DNA from: Pedobacter sp. WC2423
GTDB lineage: Bacteria > Bacteroidota > Bacteroidia > Sphingobacteriales > Sphingobacteriaceae
Assembly (NCBI RefSeq): GCF_040822065.1
Contig: NZ_CP162005.1
Location: forward strand, 1,798,001 to 1,862,000
Length of the DNA: 64,000 nucleotides
Reading direction: 5' to 3'
In this document: positions 36,105-45,478 of the stretch, piece after piece
Layout of the letters: the number at the start of each line of letters is the position of its first letter
Numbering within the stretch: the stretch's first letter is position 1
Translations under genes and position numbers: made by a program
Notes under the pieces: model-generated
Seen by the model: the letters and a program-made list of their open reading frames with translations, nothing else
What the model was told of the DNA's origin: nothing
Databases searched by the model: none

Positions 36105-38354
36105 TCTTAAAGTATAAATTGGTTTTGAATACCAGAACAATTCAAAATATTCCATCGTAGTTTCAAAATCAGTTTTAATTTCCTGAAAAGTATAAATCTT
36201 CGTATTGGAAACTTCTATTTTTTGCAACATTGAAGTTAACCACTCTCCTTCATTTTTATTGGTCTGAATAGTAAAGGTTTCCTTTTTATCGTGAAAAGTT
36301 AAAATCATAGTTTCCAAAGAATTACCCTTTTTACTCTTTGAAAAGCATTTGGTATCTGGCTTCCCTCCTAACCAAACCACTTTAGCAGTTGGTTTAGTGT
36401 CAAACTTACTTTCCTCCTTTAACGCTTTTTCAATAAAATCTGAAGGAATCATTACTTTGGGAATCTTAAAATCAAACCAGTCTTGTAGTTTGTAATCCAG
36501 GCAAATACCATGCATGAAATTAAACAGCGATTTTTTCAGACCAAAACTAAATTTATTATGATCTATTCCCGTCTTATCGATATAATTGATATCATTATTG
36601 GCAAAGGTCCCGATCACTTCAGTCTCTTTAACCACACCAAATTTTTCCGGAAACATACCCACAGGACTGTGTGCGGTCATTGCAAACTGATGCCAGAAGC
36701 CTGACTGTAAAACGCCTGCTTCAAACAGTTGTCTGACCATTTCCAGACTATCTACAGTTTCCTGAATAGTCTGTGTTGGATATCCATACATCAGATAAGC
36801 ATGCACCAATACCCCTGCTTCGGTCAGGTTCCGGGTAACCCGGGCCACTTGTTCAACCGATACTCCTTTATCAATAAGCTTTAACAACCTATCGGATGCT
36901 ACTTCCAAACCACCTGAAACGGCGATACAGCCAGATGCTTTGAGTAAAATACATAAGTCTTTGGTAAAGCTTTTCTCAAACCGGATATTTGTCCACCAGC
37001 TGACAGAGATTTCTCTTCTTAAAATTTCCAGTGCAACTTCCCGCATCAATGCCGGCGGTGCAGCCTCATCTACAAAATGAAAGCCATTCTGCCCCGTTTT
37101 CTCACTTAATTCTTCAATCCGGTCTACAATCAGTTTAGCTGCAACAGGTTCATAGACTTTAATATAATCTAAAGAAATATCACAAAATGTACATTTCCCC
37201 CAATAACATCCATGCGCCATGGTCAGCTTGTTCCAGCGGCCGTCACTCCACATCCGGTGCATTGGATTTACAATTTCTATAACTGAAATATATTGATCGA
37301 GTTGTAAATCACTATAATCCGGCGTGCCTACATCAAACTGCTTATAGTCACTTCTTAAAGCATCATTTTTATAAGTAACTTCCCCATCTTCCAATAGAAA
37401 AGTCCTTTTATACAGGTTAAAGGGCCCGCCTTTTACAATCGAATTATAGATTAATTCAATAGGTAATTCGCCGTCATCCAAGGAGATATAATCAAAAAAC
37501 TCAAATACTCTCTTGTCAGAAACAGAACGTAATTCTGTATTGGGAAAACCACCGCCCATCGATATTTTAACCTCAGGATAATGCTGCTTTACATATTGTG
37601 CACATCGGAATGCAGCATACAAATTTCCCGGAAAAGGAACAGAAATCAAGAATAACTTAGGCTGGATAACAGAAATTTTCTGCTCTAAAATTTCAATCAG
37701 CAATTTATCCATGTAAGTATATTTCTGATTTAAAGCTTCATAAAGCTCATCAAATGAATTCGCACTCCTGCCTAATCTTTCGGCATAACGGCTAAAACCA
37801 AAATTCTGGTCTATACATTCAATGATAAAATCCGAAATATCCTCCAGATACAGCGTCGCTAAATGTTTCCCTTTATCCTGTGTTCCCATTGAACCAAATG
37901 CCCAGTCCAGTTCTTCCAATTCCATAAATCTTGATGCTTCAGGCAAGAAGTCTTCCTGGCAAATTTGCAAAGCCAGCGTTGGATTTTTGCCTTGTAAAAA
38001 AGCAATGACAGCATCAATAGTTCTGATATACTCCTTTTTTAAAGCAAGAATCCGCTTTGCATTTAAACTTTTCGGCTGATCAGTCAGCTTTTCAGCATGA
38101 AAGAAAAGATCTTCCAGGCCTTTTCTGGAAAATAAAGCCAGGATAACTTCAATACCCAGATCGGCCTGAGTTGAAGAAATATTTTTAGTGTTTAAAAAAC
38201 CTTTGATATAGGCAGTTGCAGGATACGGGGTATTCAGTTGGGTAAAGGGAGGCGTAACAAGGAAAAGATCTGTTTTCAAAATGGAATTGTATTTCCTTGC
38301 AAAAATATCTATAATTATTTTAGTATTAGGTTTTGCCAGACTTAATATTATCAA
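36081..38354 (-). CDS. B12-binding-type radical SAM protein
   Basis: The 757-aa protein has a likely cobalamin-type N-terminal Rossmann region (about 30-300, with VKISMGGGFPNTELR) and a radical SAM core. The cluster motif is C383-x4-C388-x2-C391 (GCYWGKCTFC), a spaced form of CxxxCxxC seen in some B12 radical SAM enzymes, followed by SGGLEVASDRLL. The C-terminal 200 residues match no domain I know. Such enzymes methylate or rearrange unactivated carbons, but no substrate is evident. No maturase or precursor is adjacent, and it is separated from the efflux operon by a terminator. Confidence 0.85.
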   Translation of the reverse strand: MIILSLAKPNTKIIIDIFARKYNSILKTDLFLVTPPFTQLNTPYPATAYIKGFLNTKNISSTQADLGIEVILALFSRKGLEDLFFHAEKLTDQPKSLNAKRILALKKEYIRTIDAVIAFLQGKNPTLALQICQEDFLPEASRFMELEELDWAFGSMGTQDKGKHLATLYLEDISDFIIECIDQNFGFSRYAERLGRSANSFDELYEALNQKYTYMDKLLIEILEQKISVIQPKLFLISVPFPGNLYAAFRCAQYVKQHYPEVKISMGGGFPNTELRSVSDKRVFEFFDYISLDDGELPIELIYNSIVKGGPFNLYKRTFLLEDGEVTYKNDALRSDYKQFDVGTPDYSDLQLDQYISVIEIVNPMHRMWSDGRWNKLTMAHGCYWGKCTFCDISLDYIKVYEPVAAKLIVDRIEELSEKTGQNGFHFVDEAAPPALMREVALEILRREISVSWWTNIRFEKSFTKDLCILLKASGCIAVSGGLEVASDRLLKLIDKGVSVEQVARVTRNLTEAGVLVHAYLMYGYPTQTIQETVDSLEMVRQLFEAGVLQSGFWHQFAMTAHSPVGMFPEKFGVVKETEVIGTFANNDINYIDKTGIDHNKFSFGLKKSLFNFMHGICLDYKLQDWFDFKIPKVMIPSDFIEKALKEESKFDTKPTAKVVWLGGKPDTKCFSKSKKGNSLETMILTFHDKKETFTIQTNKNEGEWLTSMLQKIEVSNTKIYTFQEIKTDFETTMEYFELFWYSKPIYTLRDFGLLVL

Positions 38355-38360
38355 TTACTC

Positions 38361-38399
38361 CAAACCCAGGGCCCCCATTAAAAGGAAACCCTGGGTTTG
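38361..38399 (-). terminator. hairpin terminator after the efflux operon
   Basis: An 11-bp stem (CAAACCCAGGG with CCCTGGGTTTG) and a 17-nt loop lie 25 nt after the stop of the 80-aa gene. It probably ends the efflux operon mRNA before the radical SAM gene. Confidence 0.6.
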
Positions 38400-38423
38400 A
38401 AGCAATTATTGCCAGCTTATCAA

Positions 38424-38666
38424 TTATACTTTTTCAAATACCTCCATAACTGCTGCGTTCACTTTTGCCTTTTCCAGATGCAGCACCAGTTTTTCGCTGA
38501 TATCTTCATGAGAAACTATACGGAGAATTTTGTCAGCGTCATCCAGATCGTGGCTCCATTCAATCACAGTGTTGAAATTAGCGATTGTACATTGAATAAG
38601 GTTCAAATCAAATGGAGTCTTGATGACCGTTGACAGAATGAGTATAAATTGAGATCTGTTTTTCAT
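38424..38666 (-). CDS. small HMA-like protein without Cys pair
   Basis: The 80-aa protein has the fold pattern of a small HMA/ferredoxin-like domain, with VIEWSHDLDDADKILRIVSH in the middle. It lacks the CxxC metal site of copper chaperones. Similar Bacteroidota proteins are uncharacterised. It starts directly after the TolC stop, so it is cotranscribed as the last gene of the efflux operon. Confidence 0.6.
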   Translation of the reverse strand: MKNRSQFILILSTVIKTPFDLNLIQCTIANFNTVIEWSHDLDDADKILRIVSHEDISEKLVLHLEKAKVNAAVMEVFEKV

Positions 38667-39962
38667 TTACCAGTATTTTAAACCCGTTAGTTTTGCAATA
38701 GTCAGTTGTGCAATACATAACTGATATTGGTATTGTAAATTGGTTAATTCTGCTTTTTGTACATTGGTACTTGCACTGGTCAGCTCCAGATTAGTCCCAA
38801 TTCCATTTCTATACCGGCTATACGCCAGTTTTTGTGCTTCTTTAGCTTCTGTAATCTGTCTTGCTGAATTCACCAGGCTGGAAGTGTTGCTCGAAATATC
38901 AATCATCGCCTGCTGAATATCTTTACGATAAGTATTATTCAAGGTTCCTTCTGAATACTTAGCAGCTAAAAGCTGACTTTGTGATAACCTCACCTGCTTT
39001 TTGGCTCTTCCACCTTCATAAATTGGAATATTAAGCGTTACACCAGCCGAATAGTTATACCTGAATTTATCAAGATCCGGTGTAAAGCCATTTTTGTAAC
39101 CGGTTCCTCCACTCATGATCAGTGAAGGCTTACCATTAGTCTGACTAACTTTAAGTTCAGCCTCTGCTTGTTGAATCCTGTCTTTAATCAGTCTGAACTC
39201 CGGATGGTTATTTTGAGCTTCCGCCACTGCTTCATTCAGGTCATATTTGTTGGCTGCAGGGAAAACAAAATCTGAGGAATTCTCCTTAATCCTTGTTCCT
39301 GTTGCATATTCCATCAAGGCATATTGCTTATTCAGGCTATTTTGAAGTTCTATTTTACGATTTCCCTCCTGATCAATGCTGGACTGAATAGAAAGTACAT
39401 CATATTTTAGGGCATCTCCATTTTTAAACTTTATTTCGGTATCTTTTTTATTGACCTCCAGAAAATTGATTACACTATCCTGTATAGAGATCGCATTTTT
39501 AAGATAAGCAATCTGGTAGTAAATATTACCTACCTGAAATGCCATCTGGTTCTGATTAAACTCCAGGTTATCTTTTGCATATTCCAACCCTGCTTTAGCA
39601 CGGTCCACACCAGCTTTTACCACACCAAAATCCCAAAGCGTATAACTTGCATCCAGTGATGCATTGTAATTGTTTTTAGGCATAATCTGGAGATCGAGTG
39701 CGTGATCACCAGCAGGAATACTGATTTGAGATACCGGGCTTGTATACCTGTAGCTGCCCGTGGCCTGTACATTAGGCAAACCAGCAGACTTAGCCAGCAT
39801 TATGCGCTGTTGTTCGACATCTATAGCTTGCCCGAGTTCTTTAAACTGGGGGAAATAAGTAAATGACTGATTGATCAATGTTTTGAGATCTCCTGCATTT
39901 TCCTGTGCATGCAAAACTGGAGACAGTGCAATCAGAGATATAATAAAGAATAACTTTTTCAT
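38667..39962 (-). CDS. TolC-family outer membrane efflux protein
   Basis: The 431-aa protein has a signal peptide (about 1-19, ending LHAQ) and two repeats of the outer-membrane efflux domain with long amphipathic helices, ending in an YQYQLCIAQLTIAKLTGLKYW tail. It would form the outer channel for the adjacent EmrAB-type pump. The gap to the upstream emrB-like gene is 35 nt. Confidence 0.92.
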   Translation of the reverse strand: MKKLFFIISLIALSPVLHAQENAGDLKTLINQSFTYFPQFKELGQAIDVEQQRIMLAKSAGLPNVQATGSYRYTSPVSQISIPAGDHALDLQIMPKNNYNASLDASYTLWDFGVVKAGVDRAKAGLEYAKDNLEFNQNQMAFQVGNIYYQIAYLKNAISIQDSVINFLEVNKKDTEIKFKNGDALKYDVLSIQSSIDQEGNRKIELQNSLNKQYALMEYATGTRIKENSSDFVFPAANKYDLNEAVAEAQNNHPEFRLIKDRIQQAEAELKVSQTNGKPSLIMSGGTGYKNGFTPDLDKFRYNYSAGVTLNIPIYEGGRAKKQVRLSQSQLLAAKYSEGTLNNTYRKDIQQAMIDISSNTSSLVNSARQITEAKEAQKLAYSRYRNGIGTNLELTSASTNVQKAELTNLQYQYQLCIAQLTIAKLTGLKYW

Positions 39963-39997
39963 GTTTTTTTGATTAATAACAATTCGCAGCGTTAATA

Positions 39998-41578
39998 TTA
40001 ATGAGCCGCTGCTGCAACTTTTGCTCTTGTTTCTGCATCCATCGTTTCATTTTTCAGCAGGAGCATAAAGGGGATCGTGCACACAAAGAAAATGGCGATC
40101 AGCAGAAAGCCGTCTAAATAGGCTTGCATCTGTGCTTGATTGGATAAACTATGGTCTAATGCGCCATAGGCAGCTTGTCTGGCTAATGCTGGATTCATTC
40201 CTTTAGCAATCAGACCTTGTGTGATTCCATTCAGCCGCTCCCCTAACAGCGGATTATTGCCCTGTAAATTAGAAACCAGATCCATCCGGTGTGTTGCAAA
40301 ACGGTTAGTGGCGTAAGTATTCATAATTGCAATACCAAATGCGCCTCCAAGCTGACGGAACATATTGTTGAGCGAAATACCATAAGGCATATCTTCAGGT
40401 TTTAGCCCTACCACAGCCTGACTTAACAAGGGTACAGTTAAACATCCTGTACCTACTCCACGACAAATCTGTGTAATGATAAACCACCATTTATCAGCAT
40501 CCGGAGCAGCCTGTGAAGAAGTATATCCATGTAAAATAAACAGGGCAAAACCCAGTGCTACAAAATAGATTGGCTTTACTCCTTTACCTAAACCTGCGCC
40601 AATAAAAGGCATCGCAAATATGGTGACAAGCGCTCCCGGAATCATCGACAAGCCCGATTCTGTTGGGGTATACCCCATAACTCTCTGCACCATGACCGGG
40701 AACAGGTATACAGAGCCGAATAATCCGAAACCACATACAAAGGTCAATATGTTACTCCCAATCAGGTTCCTGCTTTTCATGACCCTTAAATTGATAGCCG
40801 GGTTTTTAGTCGTCAGTTCCCACCAGATAAACAGTCCCAGTCCTAATACGGCAGCTGCAGTCAGGTAGCGGATATGTTCATCCTCAAACCAATCATCAGA
40901 CTGGCCCTTTTCCAGAATATACTGAAGCGCACCAACACCTATTGTTAGAGATAGAATACCGATGTAATCAATCGGAATCGATTTCTTATCAATATTATAT
41001 TCATCAGCTTTCTTGTCTACAAATTTCCAGGTAAGCAGGGCAGCAATGATCCCGATGGGAATATTAATATCAAATATCAGTGCCCAGTGATAGTTGTCTA
41101 CGATATATCCGCCAAGAATAGGCCCGATGGTTGGCCCGATAACAATTCCCATTCCGAATATACCACCTGCAATGCCTTTTTCTTCTGGCTTAAACTGGTC
41201 GAACAGAATTCCCTGCGAAACAGAAAGTAATGCACCACCTCCTATTCCCTGTACAAACCGCCACAATACAAGCATCCATAAAGAAGATGAATTGCCGCAC
41301 ATATAGGAAGCCAGCGTAAACAAGATAATTGAGGCGAGGTAATAGTTCTTTCTTCCAAAATAACGACTTAGAAAGCCTGTTAACGGGATAACAATCACGT
41401 TTGCAATCGCATAAGCAGTCACTACCCATGAGGCATCTTCAAGTGTTGCCCCGAGCGTTCCGCTAATATTGGTCAGCGCTACATTGACAATCGAAGTATC
41501 AATCAGCTCCATGATAGCAGCTGTAATACAGGTAATTACAATGATTATTTTTATAAGCTTATTTCTTTCGCCTTCCAT
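39998..41578 (-). CDS. emrB: DHA2-family (EmrB-type) drug exporter
   Basis: The 526-aa protein has about 14 hydrophobic helices and DHA2 signatures: LIDTSIVNVAL in TM1, GFLSRYFGRKNYYL (motif A), RFVQGIGGGALL in TM4 and GGIFGMGIVIGPTIGPILGG (antiporter motif C). It exports hydrophobic compounds by proton antiport and works with an EmrA-type adaptor. It follows the emrA-like gene after 2 nt. Confidence 0.93.
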   Translation of the reverse strand: MEGERNKLIKIIIVITCITAAIMELIDTSIVNVALTNISGTLGATLEDASWVVTAYAIANVIVIPLTGFLSRYFGRKNYYLASIILFTLASYMCGNSSSLWMLVLWRFVQGIGGGALLSVSQGILFDQFKPEEKGIAGGIFGMGIVIGPTIGPILGGYIVDNYHWALIFDINIPIGIIAALLTWKFVDKKADEYNIDKKSIPIDYIGILSLTIGVGALQYILEKGQSDDWFEDEHIRYLTAAAVLGLGLFIWWELTTKNPAINLRVMKSRNLIGSNILTFVCGFGLFGSVYLFPVMVQRVMGYTPTESGLSMIPGALVTIFAMPFIGAGLGKGVKPIYFVALGFALFILHGYTSSQAAPDADKWWFIITQICRGVGTGCLTVPLLSQAVVGLKPEDMPYGISLNNMFRQLGGAFGIAIMNTYATNRFATHRMDLVSNLQGNNPLLGERLNGITQGLIAKGMNPALARQAAYGALDHSLSNQAQMQAYLDGFLLIAIFFVCTIPFMLLLKNETMDAETRAKVAAAAH

Positions 41579-41580
41579 CG

Positions 41581-42630
41581 CTATTTAACCTTTACATCTA
41601 TCGCTGCACTAAGGCCGGCTTTCAGCATTCCTTTAAGCGCTTCCGCCTGATTGATCTGGATAGTAACTGGTACACGCTGTGTAACTTTAACAAAGTTTCC
41701 GGTAGAATTATCAGGTGGCAGCAAAGAGAATTTTGCACCTGTAGCATCACTGAAGCCGGATATGGTCCCTGTAATTTTATGATCAGGGTATCCGTCTATA
41801 ACGATATCTACCAGCTGCCCTGCTTTCATATGCTCAATCTGGGTCTCTTTGAAATTGGCAACTATCCAGTAATTATCATTACTCACCAGGTTAAACAATT
41901 GCTGGCCACCTTGTACATATTGTCCGCTTTTAAGATTTGTTTTGCCGAGCTTACCATCGGCAGGGGCCACAATCCTGGTATAACTTAAGTTTAATTTCGC
42001 TTTTTCAAGTGCTATTTCCCGCGCAGAGATGTTTGCTTTTGCACGCTGGATCAATGCATTGGCATTCCCTTTTTGTGTTCCAGCTTGTTTGAGTTTACTT
42101 TTACTGGAAGCCAGCATGCGGACAGCGGTCTGATAAGAAGATTGACTTCTTTCATACTGTCTCTGGGTGATTGATCCTTCTTTAAATAAGGTTTCATCAC
42201 GGGCTACATCCCTTTTCGCCTGTTTCAAAGTCACTTCTTCGACACTGATTCCTGCAGAAGCAACATCCTGATCGGAACCAATTGCAGGAATTTGAGATTC
42301 CGCACTGCTCAGGTCTGCTTTTGCAGCCAAAAGATCTGCTTCAGCTTGTTTTACAGCAAGCACATACTCACTATCATCGATCACCACCAGGGTATCTCCT
42401 TTTCGTACTTGCTGATAATCTAATAATTTAAAATCATTGATATAACCAGAAACTCTGCTCAGGACAGGAACTGCATTTGATTCCAGCTGCGCGTTGTCAG
42501 TACTTTCATAAGTGAGCGCATGTGTAATTTTGTTAAAAGCGAAATAACAGATAAAAATGGCGATAAGGCCAGTAAATAACAGTTTTACAACTTTTTTAGC
42601 GGAGGATTGGGTTTGTTCTTCGGGTTCCAT
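41581..42630 (-). CDS. emrA: EmrA-type HlyD membrane fusion protein
   Basis: The 349-aa protein has an N-terminal membrane anchor (about 15-32), a biotinyl-lipoyl-like half (VLSRVSGYINDF), a long coiled-coil hairpin (about 75-190) and a beta-barrel. This is the adaptor of a tripartite pump. It is the first gene of the emrA-emrB-tolC-small gene operon. Two palindromes in front of it are likely operators for the divergent MarR protein. Confidence 0.93.
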   Translation of the reverse strand: MEPEEQTQSSAKKVVKLLFTGLIAIFICYFAFNKITHALTYESTDNAQLESNAVPVLSRVSGYINDFKLLDYQQVRKGDTLVVIDDSEYVLAVKQAEADLLAAKADLSSAESQIPAIGSDQDVASAGISVEEVTLKQAKRDVARDETLFKEGSITQRQYERSQSSYQTAVRMLASSKSKLKQAGTQKGNANALIQRAKANISAREIALEKAKLNLSYTRIVAPADGKLGKTNLKSGQYVQGGQQLFNLVSNDNYWIVANFKETQIEHMKAGQLVDIVIDGYPDHKITGTISGFSDATGAKFSLLPPDNSTGNFVKVTQRVPVTIQINQAEALKGMLKAGLSAAIDVKVK

Positions 42631-42653
42631 AATATATATTTAACGGAACAAAA

Positions 42654-42716
42654 GTAAACTAAGTTGACTAATATAGTCAACTTAGTTTACTTATTTTATT
42701 GACAATTTTGTCAATA
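42654..42716. promoter_or_regulatory. two MarR-type operators
   Basis: The first palindrome, 42654-42690, has perfect 17-bp arms around ATA; the second, 42697-42716, has perfect 9-bp arms around TT. Both contain a TTGAC/GTCAA core. They lie between the emrA-like and marR-like genes, so a MarR dimer bound here could repress both directions. Confidence 0.75.
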
Positions 42717-42779
42717 TTAGATTAAGATGACATTATAGCCATCAGTTAAATCAGTAATATTTATATTAAATTCGCAGCC

Positions 42780-43235
42780 ATGGAAGATGTACACGATAAT
42801 GAAAGGCTAATTTTTAAACAAGTCTATTTTTTAAAGCGGCATACGGATAAAGCGGCGGCTGTCCACTTAGCCAGCTTAATGCCCATTGATTTCAATATGA
42901 CCTTTATGCCCTATTTTATGAGTATTGGTCATGAGGGCATTTCCAATCACAACCTGGTCAATAAGATCATGGTAACCAAACAGGGAGTAAGTAAAACAGT
43001 AAAGGAACTGGAAAGACTAGACCTCACCTATACCCGTAAAAGTGAAACAGATGCCAGGTCAATCATGATCTTTTTGACGGCAAAAGGAAAGCAACTCTAT
43101 GATACGATTTATCAGATGGCGAATAACATGACTGCAGAATATATAAAATTAATTGGTGCAAAAAAATACGAAGAATTTATAGATACGCTGATCAAAATTT
43201 CCAAATGGCATGAAGAGCAGGAAAAATTGTTATAA
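42780..43235 (+). CDS. MarR-family transcriptional regulator
   Basis: The 151-aa protein has a winged helix-turn-helix (about 55-120, with NHNLVNKIMVTKQGVSKTVK and the wing RKSETDARSIMIFLTAKG) and dimerisation helices at both ends. It is divergent from the efflux operon, the usual layout for a drug-responsive repressor, and two strong palindromes lie between them. Confidence 0.9.
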   Translation: MEDVHDNERLIFKQVYFLKRHTDKAAAVHLASLMPIDFNMTFMPYFMSIGHEGISNHNLVNKIMVTKQGVSKTVKELERLDLTYTRKSETDARSIMIFLTAKGKQLYDTIYQMANNMTAEYIKLIGAKKYEEFIDTLIKISKWHEEQEKLL

Positions 43236-43236
43236 A

Positions 43237-43530
43237 TTAAATCTTTGGTGGATATTCAATACCCGCTTCCTGGATGAGTTCATAACCGTACTTCATAATA
43301 TGCTCAATTACCGGGATTGCTTTTAACCCTTTTGCAGTAATCTTATACTCAACTTTGGGTGGAACAACAGCATAAACAGTCCGTTCAATAAGTTGTTTCT
43401 CTTCCAGTTCCCGCAATTGGCTCGTCAGCATTTTGTGCGTAATATGCGGAATATCTTTTTTCAGCTCTCCATATCTGAGAATGTTAGCCTGAAGCCTCCA
43501 CAGGATAGGCATTTTCCAGGTCCCCGCTGA
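43237..43530 (-). pseudogene. HxlR-family regulator, 5'-truncated
   Basis: The readable frame begins AGTWKMPILWRLQANILRYG, the middle of the HxlR winged helix, and runs to a normal C-terminus. The N-terminal 20-odd residues with the Cys-Pro motif are missing: an in-frame stop lies at 43531-43533. A 91-aa product from the internal ATG at 43512 is possible but would lack the first helix. It abuts a 5'-truncated MFS gene on the other strand, so one deletion probably removed both starts. Confidence 0.7.
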
Positions 43531-44516
43531 TTATAGCGATCTCTGCTCCTTTTATCACATTAGCATTCTCGAATACCGATAGAAAAAGAACTTTATTGCT
43601 TGTATTAGCAGTGTTTTCGATTTCCAATATACTCTCTGCTATTGCGCCATCATTTTCATTTTTACTCTTTGCCCGTGCTTTGCCAGCAGTTTTACATCCT
43701 GTTTTCTGGTCTATTGGTTTGGCCGTTGCAGCAGGCGCTGTACCTCACTCTGAGTCACCTAAAGCTGTTAGCATTGTATTTGGAGGATTAACTTTAGCTA
43801 CAGTTTTTGGAATACCTATGACAACATTTATGGCAGAACTGTTTAGTTGGAGGGCTTCTTTTGTTTTGTCTGCTATTATCAATAGCATTTCATTTTTTTC
43901 CCTCTGGATTTTTCTTCCTTTTATCCCTGTTGCCAACGTGAAAATCAAAACTTCTTATTGGAAAATACTAGGGAACCGTAAGCTGCTGTTCAATCTTTTA
44001 TTAGCTTGTCTGATAATTTCAGCAATGTTTTCGACTTATGGTTATATGGCTGATTATTTGAAAAATGTCACTCACATGAATGGTTCAGCAATCGGGTTAA
44101 TGTTGTTGATATTTGGTATAACTGGTGTTGCAGGAAATTATTTTTCCGGCAAACTTTTAAGCAAAAACAAGGAAAGAACCACGCTGCTTTTTATCATATC
44201 ATTGTTAGGAATTCATAGCTTGACTTATTTTGCGGGAGCAAATTACAGCCTGATGGTATTTGTCATCATATTCTGGGGATTTATCCATGCTGGTGGTTTC
44301 CTGATCAGCAATGTAAATATCACTTCTTCAACTTCAGAAGCACCTGAATTCATTAATAGTATTTTCACTTCATGTGGAAATCTGGCCGTAACAATCGGAT
44401 CAACGATTGGTGGATTGGCCATCCTAAAAACTGGTATTCATCAGTTACCATGGACAAGCGTTGTTCTGCTTGGCCTGTCACTACTGGTATTCGCGTTAAA
44501 GAGCCTCACAAAATAG
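43530..44516 (+). pseudogene. DHA1-type MFS transporter, 5'-truncated
   Basis: An open frame reads IAISAPFITLAFSNTDRKRT, which includes the TM2-3 loop motif, and continues through about 10 further helices to SLLVFALKSLTK. TM1 and part of TM2 are absent, and no ATG is found before the similarity begins. A TTG at 43596 would give 306 aa. It resembles AraJ/YdhP-like exporters. Loss of its start together with that of the divergent HxlR gene suggests a non-functional pair. Confidence 0.7.
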
Positions 44517-44543
44517 GAGGCTCTGATGAATTCAGGAAGAATA

Positions 44544-44636
44544 TCAGGGTCTGTCCCAAAAGAAAGGAGGTTCAATGCCCAGGCTCCGCAAGTATACATA
44601 CCCTTGTCCGCGATGATGGATTTCGTTGTCTATAAC
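44544..44636 (-). pseudogene. DinB-family protein, C-terminal fragment
   Basis: Directly after the SDR stop codon, the minus strand reads NEIHHRGQGYVYLRSLGI then EPPFFWDRP and a stop. HxxHRGQ and the Pro-rich end are typical of DinB/DUF664 four-helix metal-binding proteins. Nothing of the first three helices remains. Confidence 0.6.
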
Positions 44637-44637
44637 C

Positions 44638-45429
44638 TTAAATTCCGGTCAGGACACCACCATCTGCCCTTAAGCTCGCACCATTTGTCGCAATTGACAA
44701 AGGACTGGAAAGATAAACAGCAAGGTTCGCCAGCTCTTGCGGATCAATAAACCGCTGCAAGAGCGAAGTTGGATTAGTACTGCTGCTAATATAGGCTTTG
44801 AGCTGTTCCGCATCCTGGTTTTGAGCATCAGCAATTTGCTGTATAACTGCTGCAACTCCATCCGAATAAGTAGGTCCGCCTAATATAGTATTCACCGTAA
44901 TCTCAGTACCCTTAGTTAATTTTGACAGGCCGTTACTTATCGCGACCAATGCCGTTTTGGTCATCCCATAATGAATCATGTTGTCAGGAATATTAATGCC
45001 AGATTCACTACTGATAAAAATCACCCTGCCCCAATTCTTCTCCAGCATTTTTGGTAACAAAGCACGGGAAAGCCGGACTCCGCTCATTACATTGACTTCA
45101 AAAATTCTCATCCAGTCAGCATCCGTTATCGCGTCAAAGGGTTTGAGTTCAAAAATGCCTACATTGTTGATCAGAATATCAACTGGAGGCAGCGAATTTA
45201 TTAATGCCTGGACTTCCTCCTGATTAGAGAAATCGGCTGCAATTCCTGAAATATTACCGTCAGGATACTCTTGTTGCAGACTTTTTACAGCAAGGTCTAT
45301 TTTTTGCCGGGTACGCCCGTTAAGGATAACGCTTACGCCTTCTTTTACTAACTGCCTGGCTATCGCAAAGCCGATACCTTGCGTAGAACCGCTGATAAAT
45401 GCTGTTTTTGAATCTAAATGTAAATCCAT
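44638..45429 (-). CDS. short-chain dehydrogenase/reductase
   Basis: The 263-aa classical SDR has the cofactor motif GSTQGIG (about 15-21), NNVG (about 88-91) and the catalytic YGMTK (Y-x-x-x-K) after an ISSES stretch. The loop containing YSDGVAAVIQQIADAQNQDA and the C-terminal RADGGVLTGI are typical of the family. It follows a TetR gene after 49 nt and a matching operator lies in the gap, so it is likely the target of that regulator. Confidence 0.9.
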   Translation of the reverse strand: MDLHLDSKTAFISGSTQGIGFAIARQLVKEGVSVILNGRTRQKIDLAVKSLQQEYPDGNISGIAADFSNQEEVQALINSLPPVDILINNVGIFELKPFDAITDADWMRIFEVNVMSGVRLSRALLPKMLEKNWGRVIFISSESGINIPDNMIHYGMTKTALVAISNGLSKLTKGTEITVNTILGGPTYSDGVAAVIQQIADAQNQDAEQLKAYISSSTNPTSLLQRFIDPQELANLAVYLSSPLSIATNGASLRADGGVLTGI

Positions 45430-45445
45430 AATATTATCTTATTTT

Positions 45446-45461
45446 TGTAATGATTGATACA
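45446..45461 (-). promoter_or_regulatory. TetR-type operator before SDR gene
   Basis: TGTA, 8 nt, TACA (TGTAATGATTGATACA) closely resembles the site in front of the TetR gene (46068-46089), with identical 8-nt spacing. It lies about 17 nt upstream of the SDR start codon. Confidence 0.6.
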
Positions 45462-45478
45462 TAATTGAACAAAAAAAA

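Noticed and set aside
36081-38354. Link of the radical SAM gene to the lanthipeptide-like relic as a RiPP maturase
   Set aside because: They are 20 kb apart, on unrelated units, and no precursor gene lies by the radical SAM gene.
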